From Atopsyche davidsoni (lineage: Eukaryota; Arthropoda; Insecta; Trichoptera; Hydrobiosidae), in NCBI GenBank assembly GCA_022113835.1, contig JAILWY010000015.1, positions 4,164,001-4,228,000 on the forward strand: a stretch of DNA of 64,000 nucleotides, in the 5' to 3' direction. Below are positions 47,640 to 60,548 of this stretch, piece after piece (positions within the stretch are counted from its first letter, which is position 1; each line of letters opens with the position of its first letter). Position numbers and translations under genes: made by a program. The notes beneath the pieces were generated by a model. That model searched no databases, was not told where the DNA came from, and saw only the letters and a list, made by a program, of their open reading frames with translations.

Positions 47640-48212
47640 AGCAATGGCGCGATGAACCATAGACTAGACGCTTTGTCACTCACCACACACTGATCACCAT
47701 TACCTAGCGATGTAGGCAACGGTAATCAAACTTGTTTTTTTTGTATTTGTTATAGTTCCTAAATTAATCTACCTAAATGATTAAAGGTTTTCTCAATTGT
47801 TGGTTGGATAAGAAAAATTTATAATGAGGCTAAATGAATAAATATTTAATTTATAGATTTGCTTTCATTTCAATTCACACAAAAGTAACCCCCATTACCT
47901 ACATCTTCTCAATATTCTGATAATTTGACTTATTATCTGAACATTAAAGTTTTTATTAGTATTTGTCTTATTTACGTAAAATATTATTTAAATTAGTTTT
48001 TTTGCTACAAGTGAAATGTAATTTATTCAAACTTAATTATGTTTATAATGAATAAAAAATTACAGATATTTGATTTTTTAGAACCTCGGATAATTTTATT
48101 TGGAACTTCATCATTCTACGTGAATTAATTGGTATTTATGTTTTTTTATTTGTTTTAATAAAATCGACTGCTGAGATGGACGTTTACGTTAAACTCGATG
48201 TCATTGTTTTTT
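47640..48212. other. 5' flank of zinc-finger gene A
   Basis: AT-rich DNA that aligns with the region upstream of gene B exon 1 (about 53455-53960; for example ATGATTAAAGGTTTTCTCAA in both). It probably contains the promoter. No distinct motif was recognised. Confidence 0.45.
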
Positions 48213-48356
48213 TAGACATTTTTCATCATATAGATCTTTCTGAAATAAATAATGACCCTAGTTAATTTAAGTGAATTTAGTGATTACACACTTTGAAAGG
48301 AGGTATTAATCTCCGAGAGTGCTCCAGAGGAAATCAGCAAAACAAATAGTTTCGTG

Positions 48357-48715
48357 GGTACTTGTCTTTTATCCGACCACCAAAAAACATTGTCCTATTA
48401 TTTTGCTTTTTTTTATTGGCAACAGTGTCTATTTTTTGCTTCTTTTGTTGGCAACAGCGAGTCTCGTCATAGAAATGAAAGTTTTTTTTCAATTTTGTAT
48501 CATATATTTTACAAACAATGAAAAAACGGTTATCTTTGACGGTTAGGTTAGGTTAGGTTAGGTTAATACTTTAAATTAAATAAATAAACAATACGTGTTT
48601 TCTCGCCAATAGACACTGTTGCCAACAAAAGAAGCAAAAAATAGACACTGTTGCCAACAAAAAAAGCAAAACAATAGGACAATGTTTTTTGGTGGTCGGA
48701 TAAAAGACAAGTACC
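48357..48715. mobile_element. Foldback MITE with (GGTTA)5 core and 8-bp duplication
   Basis: The 359-bp element is flanked by GTTTCGTG at 48349-48356 and 48716-48723. Unit A has one uninterrupted GTTTCGTG at the same place (40957-40964). Arms of about 115 bp are near-perfect inverted repeats starting GGTACTTGTCTTTTATCCGA and carrying TTGGCAACAG blocks twice. The centre contains GGTTAGGTTAGGTTAGGTTA (48541 onward), the insect telomere repeat. Non-coding. Confidence 0.92.
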
Positions 48716-50579
48716 GTTTCGTGTTATATTTACAATTTCTACTTAGCAATCCATTATAAGTATTGAATATATTGATAATTTTTTTTTCTTGCTATTTTAA
48801 TACTACGAGTTAATGTATTTGTAATCGAAGAAATTGTTTGTATTAATAAATAAATTATATTAATATGTAATATTATTCATTGAATATAATCTTATTTATA
48901 AATTTATGCACTAGGTTGCATATAGAATGTATTCCAAAAATTGGATATCTTTTTTTAATATTAATATTATTAAATTGTTACATAAAAGCGATCTTCGACA
49001 GATTGATATTCTTGTATTGTCTTGTGAATTTCTCATACTTAAATTTTTTTATAAAATCACAAAGGTCAATTTTTGACATGTAAATATTATAATACTATAG
49101 TAGAAATACCAGTTTTTATAACTTGGCATCAAGAGTATGTGCTTTTATATTATTGAGATTAAAGTTTTATAGAATTATCAATGTTTAACTTGCCTAGTAT
49201 AGTAAAATATTATGATTATTAAAATTTAATTACTGTTTGATTATTGTGGTTTTTCAGTGACCTTTCTGATTTTATTGAAACGTCTACAAATATCACACAT
49301 GTACCCAATTTCAAAAAGACTAATATTGGCTTGCTGTTTATCTATTGGATAACATGAAGTATTACAAATCAACTTTATTTTTTTTAACCAATAATATGTA
49401 CATATACATAAATCTTACATATTATTAGTTTGCTAGAAACAATGTCAAATTAATTTATATTTCCAATACCCATATAAATGAACTGTGTAGTGAATAATAT
49501 ATATTTTTTAATATTGATTTGTATTAAAAACAATCACCTCTGCTTTGATTTCGGTGTATGAAATCGTAGCACAAATTATTTTTTGACAGAATTTTCAGTA
49601 ACTATGCTTATGTTTTTTTATATTTTTATTTATGTTTGTGAATTTTGGAATTTTATCGAAAGTAAATATTATTATTGAAATATCATTGTACTTTTTTTAC
49701 AAATATCACCTTGTCATCCTGTAGAATGAAAATTAACATTTTCCCCTGATATATCTACTACATGGTCACGATTAGACTGATTAAAATTTTTAATAATCAA
49801 TTTATAAATATTAATATTTCGAAGACATTTGGCAAATAATTAAAACCAAACAGACCCGAGCAAATTCAGTTGCAAAGAATTTTTTTATGCATATATTAAT
49901 TAATCAAAATTAATGTATCTATTTTTCTATTGAACTCTCAGTACACTCACATTTTTTTATTAAATCTATAATTAATACATAACTATAAATATTTTTGACA
50001 CAAAAAATGTTTTATTTACCAATTATTTTTTTTAATTTGAAAAGGGCCTTGTCACTTAAAGTAAGAAATCCACGTCTTTGAGGAAAACTGCTAGCCAAAG
50101 AAATATCACTCGAGTATTTTATTTAAAATATCAAATAATTTAAACATGAAACACATCAGATTGTATTTTATAAAACATGACAGGTGACAGAATCCACTCT
50201 ACCTCACCTTACAAAAGGCCTGACTCAGGTCTGAGATCTTCACAACAATTTACCTACCAGTCTCTAAACTGATGTACTTGTGAGAGAACAAAGAATCAGC
50301 AAATGGATGTAGAGTACAGGAAAACCTCTATATAACAGACTAATTGGGGGGAGGGGATGTCCGTTAATGCCCAAAGTCCGTTATAAAAAAAAACTTTAAA
50401 ATAAATCAAACAACTTTTTTTTTAAATACACTTCATTTATTTAGATATAAATAATACACAGAAACAATTGACATTTGATTTTTAAGTGTTTTATTAAATT
50501 TTAAGTAATTACAATATAAGTGAGAATCAATGTAAAATAGAATTGACATAAACCAAAATATGGAAAAAGAAAAAAATTA

Positions 50580-53379
50580 TTATTTGAAAATACATCTACG
50601 TTGATGTATGTGTCTTATTAGAGAAGACTTGTGTTTAAATAAATATGAGCAATGATCACAAGCAAATGGCTTCTTACCAATATGGATAAGTTTGTGTTTT
50701 TTTAAATTTGTCTTCTGATTACATGAATATGAGCATTTATCACAAGCAAATGGCTTCTCGCCGGTATGTATAAGTTTGTGCCGTTTTAAACTTTCCTTAA
50801 AATTACATGAATATGAGCATTGATCACAAGCAAATGGCTTCTTGTCAGTATGTATAAGTTTGTGCCGATTTAAACTTGCCTTCTGATTACATGAATATGA
50901 GCAATGATCGCAAGCAAATAGCTTCTCACCTGTATGTATAAGTATGTGCACTTTTAAATCTTTTTATGTGTTTTATTAAACTTGTCTTCTGATTACATGA
51001 ATATGAGCATTGATCACAAGCAAATGGCTTCTCATCGGTATGTATAAGTACGTGTTTTTTTAAACTTGCCTTCTGATTACATGAATATGAGCATTGATCA
51101 CAAGCAAATGGCTTCTCACCGGTATGTATAAGTTTGTGATATTTTAAACCTGACTTATAATTACATATATATGAGCATTGATCACAAGCAAATGGCTTCT
51201 CGCCGGTATGTATAATTTTGTGACATTTTAAACTTGTCTTTAAATTACATGAATATGAGCATTGATCACAAGCAAATGGCTTCTCGCCGGTATGTATAAG
51301 TTTGTGACATTTTAAACTTGTCTTTAAATTACATGAATATGAGCATTGATCACAAGCAAATGGCTTCTCGCCAGTATGGATATGTTTGTGACATTTTAAA
51401 CTTGTCTTACGATTACATGAATATGAGCATTGATCACAAGCATATGGCTTCGCGTCGGTATGTATAAGTTTGTGACGTTTTAAACTTTCCTTTCGATTAC
51501 ATGAATATGAGCATTGATCACAAGCAAATGGCTTCTCGCCGGTATGTTTAAGTATGTGACGTTTTAAATTTGTCTTCCGAATACATGAATATGAGCATTG
51601 ATCACAAGCAAGTGGCTTCTCGCCGGTATGTTTAAGTATGTGAAATTTTAAACTTGTCTTCTGATTACATGAATATGAGCATTGATCACAAGCAAGTGGC
51701 TTCTCGTCGGTATGTTTAAGTTTGTGTTGTTTTAACCTTGTCTTACGATTACATGAATATGAGCATTGATCACAAGCAAATGGCTTCTCGCCGGAATGTA
51801 TAAGTATGTGATGTTTTAAATTTGTCTTGCAATTACATGAATATGAGCATTGATCACAAGCAAATGGCTTCTCGCCGGTATGTATAAGTATGTGACGTTT
51901 TAACTTTGTCTTACGATTACATGAATATGAGCATTGATCACAAGCAAATGGCTTCTCGCCGGTATGTATAATTTTGTGCCGTTTTAAACTTTCCTTGAAA
52001 TTACATGAATATGAGCATTGATCACAAGCAAGTGGCTTCTCGCCGGTATGTTTAAGTATGTGACATTTTAAATCATTCTTTCGTTTACATGAATATGAGC
52101 AATGATCGCAAGCAAATAGCTTCATTCCAGTATGTATAACCTTGTGCTTTGCTAAGAGACTTTTGAGGCTGCAGGAGTATGAACATTTTCTACAGGTAAA
52201 GAGCGCCTCGCCAGTATGGATTAGAAGAGCTTTATTCTGCAAATCTGCATCGTGTGATTGCAGTTGCTCCTGAAACAAACAAAAATATTGTTAAATTTAT
52301 TTTAACGCATTACCAAATTAAGAACGACATATGACATAGTAGAGGTTATAGCAGCACTTAATATGGAAGATCCCAAGAAATCCCAAGATCATCTAGCAAC
52401 AAATCCACAAACACATTTACATACCATGGAATACAAGTACAAGAGTAGACGTGTTATGTGCCCCTCTCGGAACGTTACTAGCTTGACATGTGACTCCTGC
52501 GGATGCACAATACTTGAAGGACTCTTGTTCAATGTTGATAAATGATAACAGCTATCAGTACTTTAATTATGTCGTTTATTTCACGGAGAGACAATGTCTA
52601 GTCTCGACCGTGGACAAGTCAGTTATGAGGCTAGGCGAGCAATGATGGTTAGCTTTCTAATACACAGGTATAATTTTACAAAGGGTCGGTACCTACCATA
52701 AACATATAGGTAAGGTACACACCGGACACGGCCATAATAAAATAAATGCACAAATGTTATTAAAACTATATGGCAGTGTTTACTTAGGAATAACAAGGTA
52801 AAGCACGAAGACAAGGACAATGGCGGCTTTCGTCCTTTGAAATGGTAATCTACAGGTTGGGTAGTCACATAACAGACGTGCCAAAACTAAATCTGTGCAG
52901 GTGGCTGTTGACCTGGTGCCATTATTTTAAACAGACTATTTGTGGGTCGCGTGTGTTGTTGAGCACCTCGAATGCCCGGGGTTGACCTCAGCCGGTGCAG
53001 TAAGGTACAGAGATCGGCATATTACCTGCTCACGCCCGACAGCTGCTCGGGAGAGCGCCCTTTTATGCTCCAACAATGCTCTTTCGACATCGAATTCTTC
53101 AATTTTGATTTCATCCAGCCCAGGAGCCGAGGCAGCTCTTTCGCTGTTTTCCAGCAAAGCTCTGTCGGTGTCGAATTCTTTAACTTCGATCTCATCATAC
53201 GGTGGGGCACCTGGGAAGGACGCCTCGGTCGGCGCGATCTCGCGCTTCACAGAGAATATCTCGCTAATGACAGACTTGCTGTCGTCTTCAGGATCAGGGA
53301 TGTCTTGCTTGACAGGAGCGTCCGTTTGATAACTCTTATAGATATCACTTAGTAATACGTAGCACTGCACACACGACAT
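50580..53379 (-). pseudogene. C2H2 zinc-finger gene B, frameshifted
   Basis: Exon 1 is 53026-53379 (118 codons) and exon 2 starts at 52269, with the same splice sites as gene A. Exon 1 has a single copy of the MSCVQC/SVISEIFSVKRE module. Exon 2 encodes 14 complete fingers plus a 15th that ends abnormally (IKHIKRFKSAHTYTYR, stop at 50926-50928). Four more fingers continue in another frame (50580-50951), starting HILIHTGEK. The junction near 50945-50980 looks like misaligned recombination between fingers that broke the frame. A shortened 14-finger protein could still be made, so it may be a truncated gene instead of a dead one. Finger 2 and the finger-1 sequence match gene A closely. Confidence 0.75.
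52452..52874 (-). mobile_element. Solo LTR in zinc-finger gene B intron
   Basis: The 423-bp block starts TGTTATGTG and ends CACATAACA, with a 4-bp duplication GACG at 52448-52451 and 52875-52878. Unit A keeps the empty site (GAGTAGACGTGCCAAAAC near 45590-45607). The orientation is uncertain. Same family as the LTR at 58530-60548. No internal retrotransposon sequence remains. Confidence 0.85.
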
Positions 53380-54203
53380 TCTGTTGAGTAAAGCCTACGG
53401 CCACGATTCTTTGTTATACGACAACGCACGCGAATGGCTATAGAGCAATGGCGCTAGGGACCATAGACTAGACGCTTTGTGGTCAAATAACATAATTGCA
53501 ATGAGAATAAATAATCAATCTTGTTTATTTTTGTATTTGTCATGGTATTTAATTAATCTACCAAAATGATTAAAGGTTTTCTCAATTTTTATTCAGATAA
53601 GCTAATTTTATAATAGGGGTAAATCAATAAACAACTAATTTATAGATTTGCTTTAATTTCAATTCAGACAAAAGTGACCGCCATTACCTACATCTTCTCA
53701 ATATTCTAAACTGATATATGAGATTGTTTATCTGCACATTATAGTTTTTATTAATGCTTGTCTTATTTACGTACAAATATTATTGAAATAGCTTTTTGTG
53801 CTACTAGTGTAAAGTTATTTATTCTAACTTTATTATGTTTATAATGAATAAAAGATTACAGATATTTGATTTTTTAGAACCACGGATAATTTTATTTGGA
53901 ACTTCATTCTGGGTGAATTAATTGGTATTTATGTTTTTTTATTGGCAGCATTAAATTTAAGTCTTCATTATTGTTATGTCAAACAAAAATAACCTGTACA
54001 AATAAGTTGAGCGTATCTTGTCAACATAATATATATACTCCATATTATAGTGTTGTTTTTATTTATTTAGTCTTCGAATTCTTGGCGCTGGTTATGTTAT
54101 AAAAACAACAAGCTGGTTTTTTGAAAAATAAAATCGTCTGCTAAGATGGACGTATTGTCATTGTAGGGGTTAGTACCTACATCGGAACACGTGTCTTACG
54201 GCC

Positions 54204-54770
54204 TGTTGGAATGTGACATTCGATCCTTAATCCATTAAATATTTTATTAGACTGCCATTAAAGTAGAACATAATCCCTTAGTAATTAGCGGTCAGTCAAA
54301 GGCGATCGTATTCAGGCGAGATCACCTCGCAATGAGACACCCCCGATACGTGGGAATCTTCCTGTTTACGCCAGCCACAAAGGCAGCGGGACCCTATATA
54401 AGCGGCTTCCCCGCGCCTCTCCAGAGAGAACCCCCACCCCCCCCCCGAATCCCCCCACCCACCTACCCTAACACTTAACACGACAAGGTGACACAAGCCA
54501 CCTAGCCAGAATGAAGGCGTTCTAAGAAAGTAAAAAAACATTTTCTTGTACCGCCGAAAAAGCCAAAGGCAAAAGCAAAGCTCTCCAGAGAGACCTCGCG
54601 GCATCGAACTAGTAACCACGTACATTTCTAACCAGTGTAGTTATACTAAATAAACTACGAATACGCAAATATTTCGCCAGCCTTCTGATTTCCAACCATA
54701 CATCAATCCTGCAACCACATCATCTTCATCTTCAACAACACACACTAAATCTGCGGCGAATTGGTGACAT
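54204..54770 (+). mobile_element. LTR-like sequence with its own TATA box and poly-A signal
   Basis: A likely start is TGTTGGAATGTGACATTCG. CTATATAAGCGG at 54394-54405 is a strong core promoter, and AATAAA follows at 54649-54654 with the end string shared with 29430-29660. A primer-site-like TTGGTGACATC occurs near 54760. A C-rich run lies at 54429-54449. The right boundary is not certain and no gag/pol follows. Confidence 0.55.
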
Positions 54771-55009
54771 CTATTTCATTGGCGAATCATTGTTTATTTT
54801 TTTATTCATTTTTGTTACCGACACAGTGTCTGTTTAATATTGGTTTGTGTACTGGCTAACTCAAAGGCCGTTGGTAGATGTCAGTAGAGGTCCATCGGTA
54901 AACATGATCTGTATATATTTTGCGACCTTCATTCACAACGAACCGGTACGAGAGCAGCGTTCATAGTATCCAGTAAGATACAACGTTGTACATGCGTACG
55001 TCTCGACTT
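54771..55009. other. Unassigned DNA between LTR and Helitron fragment
   Basis: No feature is supported. Confidence 0.4.
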
Positions 55010-55540
55010 TTATTATAAAACTAGAAATGTAGCCCGTCACAGAATGACGCGCATTCGATGAACGATGCAATAGTGTTTGAACATAATAAGATGAATAATG
55101 CTTTAATTTTGTACCATCAGTTGGATGAAGGTGCGAAGTTCTGCAATATACTTGGCCTTGAACTTTGAAGCAGAGTGGCCTACTGTTAATTTAGCTCCCA
55201 TTGATGCAAAAGTTATACTGTTATTGTATGATCTTATTTTTCTCTTGAAATTTCAATTATAAATATCCTTTAAATATACTGGGGATATAGGCCTTGCTGG
55301 TAGTTTCACTTTACCTTTGTGATAATAATCGTTGAACTTTCCATCTGATGGATTTTCTGCTTGATAATGTAAAGCATTGCAGAATCGACAGGTCACATTA
55401 ATTAATCCGAAGACAAACGCAGCGTTCGCTGTGCATCAGTTTCTTTTTGTCTTGAGGTCGATGCGCGTACTCGAATTTAAGAAGACGCTGCTCACGTTTT
55501 ACTTCCAATTCATTGCTTGACATTTATGTCACATTTCGTG
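55010..55540 (-). mobile_element. Helitron Rep N-terminal fragment
   Basis: The minus strand can be read as VTCRFCNALHYQAENPSD, YYHKGKVKLP, KRKIRSYNNSITFASMGA and FKAKYIAELRT, the Helitron N-terminal zinc-type and following conserved region, with in-frame stops. It is a different portion of the protein from the 19586 copy. The ends were not found. Confidence 0.65.
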
Positions 55541-55850
55541 TCACAAACAAGGCATTTCTGCAGTCTTTATCACATTCAATTGTGCAATTCTTTTTGAATT
55601 ACGTTTTCTGTGCGTAGACGGTGTTATTTTGAGTTATTAATGATGTGATTAATAATTTCTAATGCAATTCGATAGAAAAAATAGAGATGGCACTTGTGTC
55701 AAACTGACATAAACTGGAAATTTCTTAGAAGCATCAAAATTTGTTTTTTTTGTAAAAGTTCTAAATTTGAAATTCTTGCGGTGAAGAACAGAATCATATA
55801 AATCATATATACATATAATCATATAAATCATAGAATCATATGAATCGTAT

Positions 55851-56301
55851 AATCCTAATATGTTATTTCAGTATTTCATTGATGTTGTGTCTACGAATGT
55901 TGACACTACGCTATCACAGATCAAGACCTATCAATACTCTGTAAAAGAATTAGCAAGACCTATAAATCACAATAAGGATTCTCATGGTATGCCTGGAGTC
56001 TTTTTCAAGTATGATGTCTCCGCATTAAAATTACAAATATCCCAAGAGCGAGATAACATCGTACAGTTTTCCGTTAGACTTTGTTCTACTATCGCTGGTA
56101 TTTTTATAATAACTGGGTTTTGTAATAGTATATTGCTATCACTGTGCTCAAGATTCTCTCCTAAGGTTCAGGAAAAGAAAAATGACAAACAGTCTCCACG
56201 CTGTCGTCTCAAATTCAAAGACTGCTACTAACTCCTTACTGAATAATAAACATCCAGATGTTCCGCTAGATTATATAACAACTGAGACTAATAATATGTA
56301 A
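55851..56301 (+). pseudogene. ERGIC2 3' fragment (truncated duplicate)
   Basis: This copies ERGIC2 from codon 248 (Met in NMLFQYF) to the stop, plus the 3' UTR. It is nearly identical to 40180-40632 except for a few changes and a 2-nt deletion (GACATAAACAG becomes GACAAACAG near 56187). The deletion shifts the frame and gives an early stop after KFKDCY. It has no 5' part and no known promoter. It marks the left edge of unit C. Confidence 0.92.
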
Positions 56302-56512
56302 TTGCAGTATTGAAGAAGATATGTAAATAAAGATTTCAACTGCTTTTTGCCGAGGATATACCGACATCTTCAATGAAGAGACTTCCACAATATTATTTAG
56401 CAATCAGAAATTTGATCAAGACCTTACAATAGACTTTACAATACTACAATACTAATTTTAATATGACGACGTACTCTATTTGTTGTGATAGACATTTTTC
56501 ATCACATAGATC

Positions 56513-56684
56513 CATCCGCATCCGGCCCTCGGGCCGTATCAATACGGCCCGCGATCACAATGTGTCACAGAAAGAAGAATCATGTTTTTTAGAGCTTTTA
56601 GGCTTATTTTATTTGAATCTGGCCCGCCTACACATACTTAATTTAATATATGGCCCTCTGCAAAATTGAGTTTGACACCTCTGA
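56513..56684. mobile_element. hAT MITE with 8-bp duplication
   Basis: A 172-bp insertion flanked by CATAGATC at 56505-56512 and 56685-56692. Units A and B have a single copy of this site. Its right end, reverse-complemented, reads TCAGAGGTGTCAAACTC, a common hAT-type end. The left end carries CGGCCC palindromes. Confidence 0.85.
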
Positions 56685-58529
56685 CATAGATCTTTCTGAA
56701 ATAAATAATGACCCTAATTAATTTAAGTGAATTTAGTGATTACACACTTTGAAAGGAGGTATTAATCTACGAGAGTGCTCCAGAGGAAACCAGCAAAACA
56801 AATAGTTTCGTGTTTATCAAACTATAAAATTGTTTTCTGATACAATTTCTACTTAGCAATCCGTTACAAGTACTGAATATATTGATAATTTTTTTTCTTG
56901 CTATTTTAATACTACGAGTTAATGTATTTGTAATCGAAGAAATTGTTTGTATTTATAAATAAATTATATAAATATGTAATATTATTCATTGAATATAATC
57001 TTATTTATAAATTTATGCAATGGGTTGCATATAGCATGTATTCTGAAATTGGATATCTTTTTTTAATATTAATATTATTAAATTGTTACATAAAAGCGAT
57101 CTTTGACAGATTGATATTTTTGTATTGTCTTGTGAATTTCTCATACTTTAATTTTTTTTATAAATCACAAAGGTCAATTTTTGACATGTAAATACTATAA
57201 TACTATAGTAGAAATACCAGTTTTTATAACTTGGCATCAAGAGTATGTGCTTTTATATTATTGAGATTAAAGTTTTATAGAATTATCAATGTTTAACTTG
57301 CCTGGTATAGTAAAATATTATGATTATATTAATTACTGTTTGATTATTGTGGTTTTTCAGTGACCTTTCTGATTTTATTGAAACGTCTACAAATATCACA
57401 CATGTACCCAATTTCAAAAAGACTAATATTGGCTTGCTGTTTATCTATTGGATAACATGAAGTATTACAAATCAACTTTATTATTTTTAACCAATAATAT
57501 GTACATATGGTATACACAAATCATACATATTATTAGTTTGCTAGAAACAATGTCAAATTAATTTATACCTCCAATACCCATATAAATGAACTGTGTAGTG
57601 AATAATATATATTTTTTAATATTGATTTGTATTTGAAAAAATCACCTCTACTTTGATTTCGGTGTATGAAATCGTAGCACAAATTATTTTTTGACAGAAT
57701 TTTCAGTAACTATGCTTATGTTTTTTTATATTTTTATTTATGTTTGTGAATTTTGGAATTTTATCGAAAGTAAATATTATTATTGAAATATCATTGTACT
57801 TTTTTTACAAATATCACCTTGTCATCCTGTAAAATGAAAATTAACATTTTCCCCTGATATATCTACTACATGGTAACCGGGTGCTAATATTACTGTAGAC
57901 GAACAGCTATTTCCAACTAAAGTGAGATGTAGATTTACGCAATACATGCCTAACAAGCCTGATAAATTTGAAATCAAATCATGGTTAGCATCTGACGCCG
58001 ATAGCAAATACATCATAAATTTAATTCCATATCTAGGAAAAGATGAAAATAGGCCCTCTTCAGTACCACTTACTGAATATGTTTTACTCAAACTCATGGA
58101 ACCATTTATGGGTTGCGGAAGAACTGTAACCACTGACAACTTCTTTACAAGCAAATCCCTATCAACACAACTGCTAATGAAAAAAACAACGTTAGTTGAA
58201 ACTATCCGCTCAAATAAAAGGGAATTACCTAAAAATGCGAACCAAAAGAAAGATGATATGGAACACGTTTCATCGAAAATTTTCACAATAGATAATTGTA
58301 CTCTTACAATCTATAAAAGTAAACAAAAAAAAAGTTCTTTTACTTAGTTCTAAACATAAATCAGTAACGGTCGATAACAATGATAAATTTTTACCTGGGA
58401 CCGTTTCATATTATAATCAAACTAAATTTGGTGTAGGCATGACCGATCAAATGGCGAGAAATATACCACAAAATCTAAGTCTTGCAGATGGCCTCTCCAA
58501 GTATTTTTCAATATCTTTGATTTAGCTGG

Positions 58530-60548
58530 TAATATGTGCCCCTCTCGGAAGGTCACTAGCTTGACTTGTGACTCCGCGGATGCACAATACTGATGGACTC
58601 TCAATCAACATTTATAAATGATAACACTTTTAATACTTTAATTATGTAGTTTATTACACAGACAGACAGACAGCGTTTTGTTCTGTGGTCAGGCAAGTTA
58701 TGATCATAGCGTTCTAAAAAAAAAATTAAATTTCAAAATTCTTTTATTTTTCATCAAGTTTATTACAATAGATCTTATAACTAATGTTTTGGTGGAGTGT
58801 TTGGCTATCCCCGTCCTGCGCGCAGGTTTCGGGGCTCTCAATGTGTGACTTAGGTGGTAGCGTGCATGATTTACTGTGGTTGTGATATTGTGTTAGGCAG
58901 GGAAAATGAGTGGGAAAAACCCTTTATTCGCATGTGTTTATGTGTAATAAATATCTACGAACTAAATAACAAAGATAAAAATTTATAACAGTAACAGGTA
59001 GGGCAGGAGGATGCAATGTTCACTCCTGGGTATGTTTTTTGGGAACTTGGCGCTCCTTCTTGTATAGGGTGCCCCGGGAGCCGTCGGAGACTGTTATATT
59101 TTCACCGAGTAGGATGTGGTGGGGGAATTTGTGTCTATAGTGGAAAGGCAGTCAGTCTGGGGTATCGTCTCCGATTCCTTTGAGGGGTTTTTGGATTTCC
59201 TTATGGACTGGTATAGTCTTTCGGTGACGTGAAGCGTCTGAGTTGCGATCGGTGGGATTTTGGTCTGGGCACAGAGGGTGGTTGTCGATGTACGGTAGTA
59301 GGCACCTAGGATGAGGCGTAGGCAGGAGTTTTGGACGGCTTGGATACTCGCGATGAGGTGTTGGCTGGCGTTTGACCAGACAGATTCGGCGTACATCATC
59401 AGGTTGACTTTGATCCTCCATTTTTTGTAGAAGGCACTGATTGAGTCGAGTCCGTTCTGGAGTCTTTTAACAATGGTGTCAGTGCGATTTGAAGTGGAGT
59501 AGCAGGTCGTCTGCGTAGAGCGCTAGATCACATCCCTTGGGCGTGAGTAGGTCGCTGATGAAGTGGGAAAATAGGAGTGGGGCTAGGACTGAACTCTGGG
59601 GGACCCCCGCCGGGACCGGTCTCCGGCTGGAGGAGGCTCCCGGGAGTGAGACGGCAAATTGTCTGTCACTCAGGAAAGATGCGAGAATATCGATAATGTA
59701 GAGAGGGACTCCTGAAACGAACAACTTGTGCAGCAGACCGTCGTGCCAGACCGTGTCGAAGGCTTTCTCTATGTCCATGAAGACCATGCCGGACTTCTTG
59801 TGCATGTTGAAGCCTTTCGTCACGTGGTCTGTCAGTCGGATGAGCTGCTTAGAGGTCGAGTGGTCTGCCCTGAAGCCAAACTGTTGGTCCTGGATGGCCT
59901 TCTGGTTGAAGTGAAGGTATCTCTTGAGAATTATTCTCTCGAGTATTTTGCTTAAGCCGCAAAGGAGACTTATTGGCCTGTAGCTCACCGGAAGGACTTT
60001 GTCCTTTCCGGGCTTGTGGATGGGGATCACGTTGGGACATTTCCACTGTGGGGGGAAGTAGCCTTGCAGAAGGCAGGCGTTGAAAATTTTGGTCAGCATG
60101 ACTATAGCCTTTTTCGGTAGGTGCCCGAGTAGGGTGTTTGAGATGTCGTCGGGCCCTGGGGCCTTACGAAGAGGGAGCTTAGCTTAGCGTTCTAATACAC
60201 AGGTATATATATATGATATCTTACAACAAAGGGTCGGTCCCTGCACCTAAACAAACATATGAGGTACAACAAGCCATAAGCAAATAAATGCACAAAAATG
60301 TTATTGAAACTAAATGGTTATGTTAACTTATTAATAAAAGGTGTAATAACGAATGGGCGGTATTCGTCCTTTTAAACTGTAATTTACACAAGGATAAATA
60401 AATGCATAAACGCATTTAACAAAAGTTAATCGATATTGAGAAGCGGAGCAAAGTCCACTTCCTTGTACAATGTTTATTTATAAGCAACAAAGGACTTTTA
60501 ACTAAATGATTACAAAACATATTGAGGTGATTAGGTCGTCACATAACA
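58530..60548 (-). mobile_element. LTR inserted in the dead piggyBac, itself split by a LINE
   Basis: Starts TAATATGTGCCCCTCTCGG and ends CACATAACA, matching the solo LTR at 52452. The 4-bp duplication CTGG (58526-58529, 60549-60552) fits. Removing the insert plus one duplication restores the reading LAGINAW across the junction. The LTR is interrupted by the LINE at 58718-60184. The orientation is uncertain. Confidence 0.85.
58718..60184 (-). mobile_element. 5'-truncated Jockey-type LINE fragment
   Basis: The minus strand encodes a non-LTR reverse transcriptase: LRKAPGPDDIS, IPIHKPGKD, YRPISLL, FGFRADHSTSKQL, DIEKAFDTVWHDGL, GVPQSSVLAPLLF and the catalytic LYADDLLLH (59479-60160). A deletion then leads to the C-terminal RLILGAYYRTSTTTL part (59094-59399). 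A target duplication TAGCGTTCTAA lies at 58707-58717 and 60185-60195. The 5' half with the endonuclease is absent, and frame breaks make it inactive. Confidence 0.85.

Larger units (their letters stand above)
40813..48210. repeat. Tandem segmental duplication, unit A
   Basis: The sequence 3' of ERGIC2 is repeated as direct copies. Landmark GAAAGGAGGTATTAATCT is at 40901 (A), 48296 (B) and 56751 (C). Landmark TTTTCAGTGACCTTTCTG is at about 41522, 49253 and 57354. Unit A contains 3'-flank DNA, the zinc-finger gene and its 5' flank. Unit-specific changes are a TA-microsatellite expansion at 41021-41042 and a hAT insertion at 46433. Flank similarity is very high (long identical runs), so the copies are young or homogenised. 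Confidence 0.9.
48213..54170. repeat. Tandem segmental duplication, unit B
   Basis: Begins with DNA equivalent to 40813 onward and lacks ERGIC2 coding sequence. It contains its own MITE (48357), zinc-finger gene B and a solo LTR in that gene's intron (52452). A block present in A (42442-42690) and C (about 63440-63715) is deleted here near 50165. The unit's right edge is blurred by later insertions. Confidence 0.88.

Noticed and set aside
54296..54625. 109-codon minus frame with glycine/tryptophan-rich stretch
   Set aside because: Antisense of the LTR's C-rich run; not protein-like.
59152..59421. Second minus frame of 89 codons beside the LINE
   Set aside because: Out-of-frame shadow of the LINE C-terminal segment.
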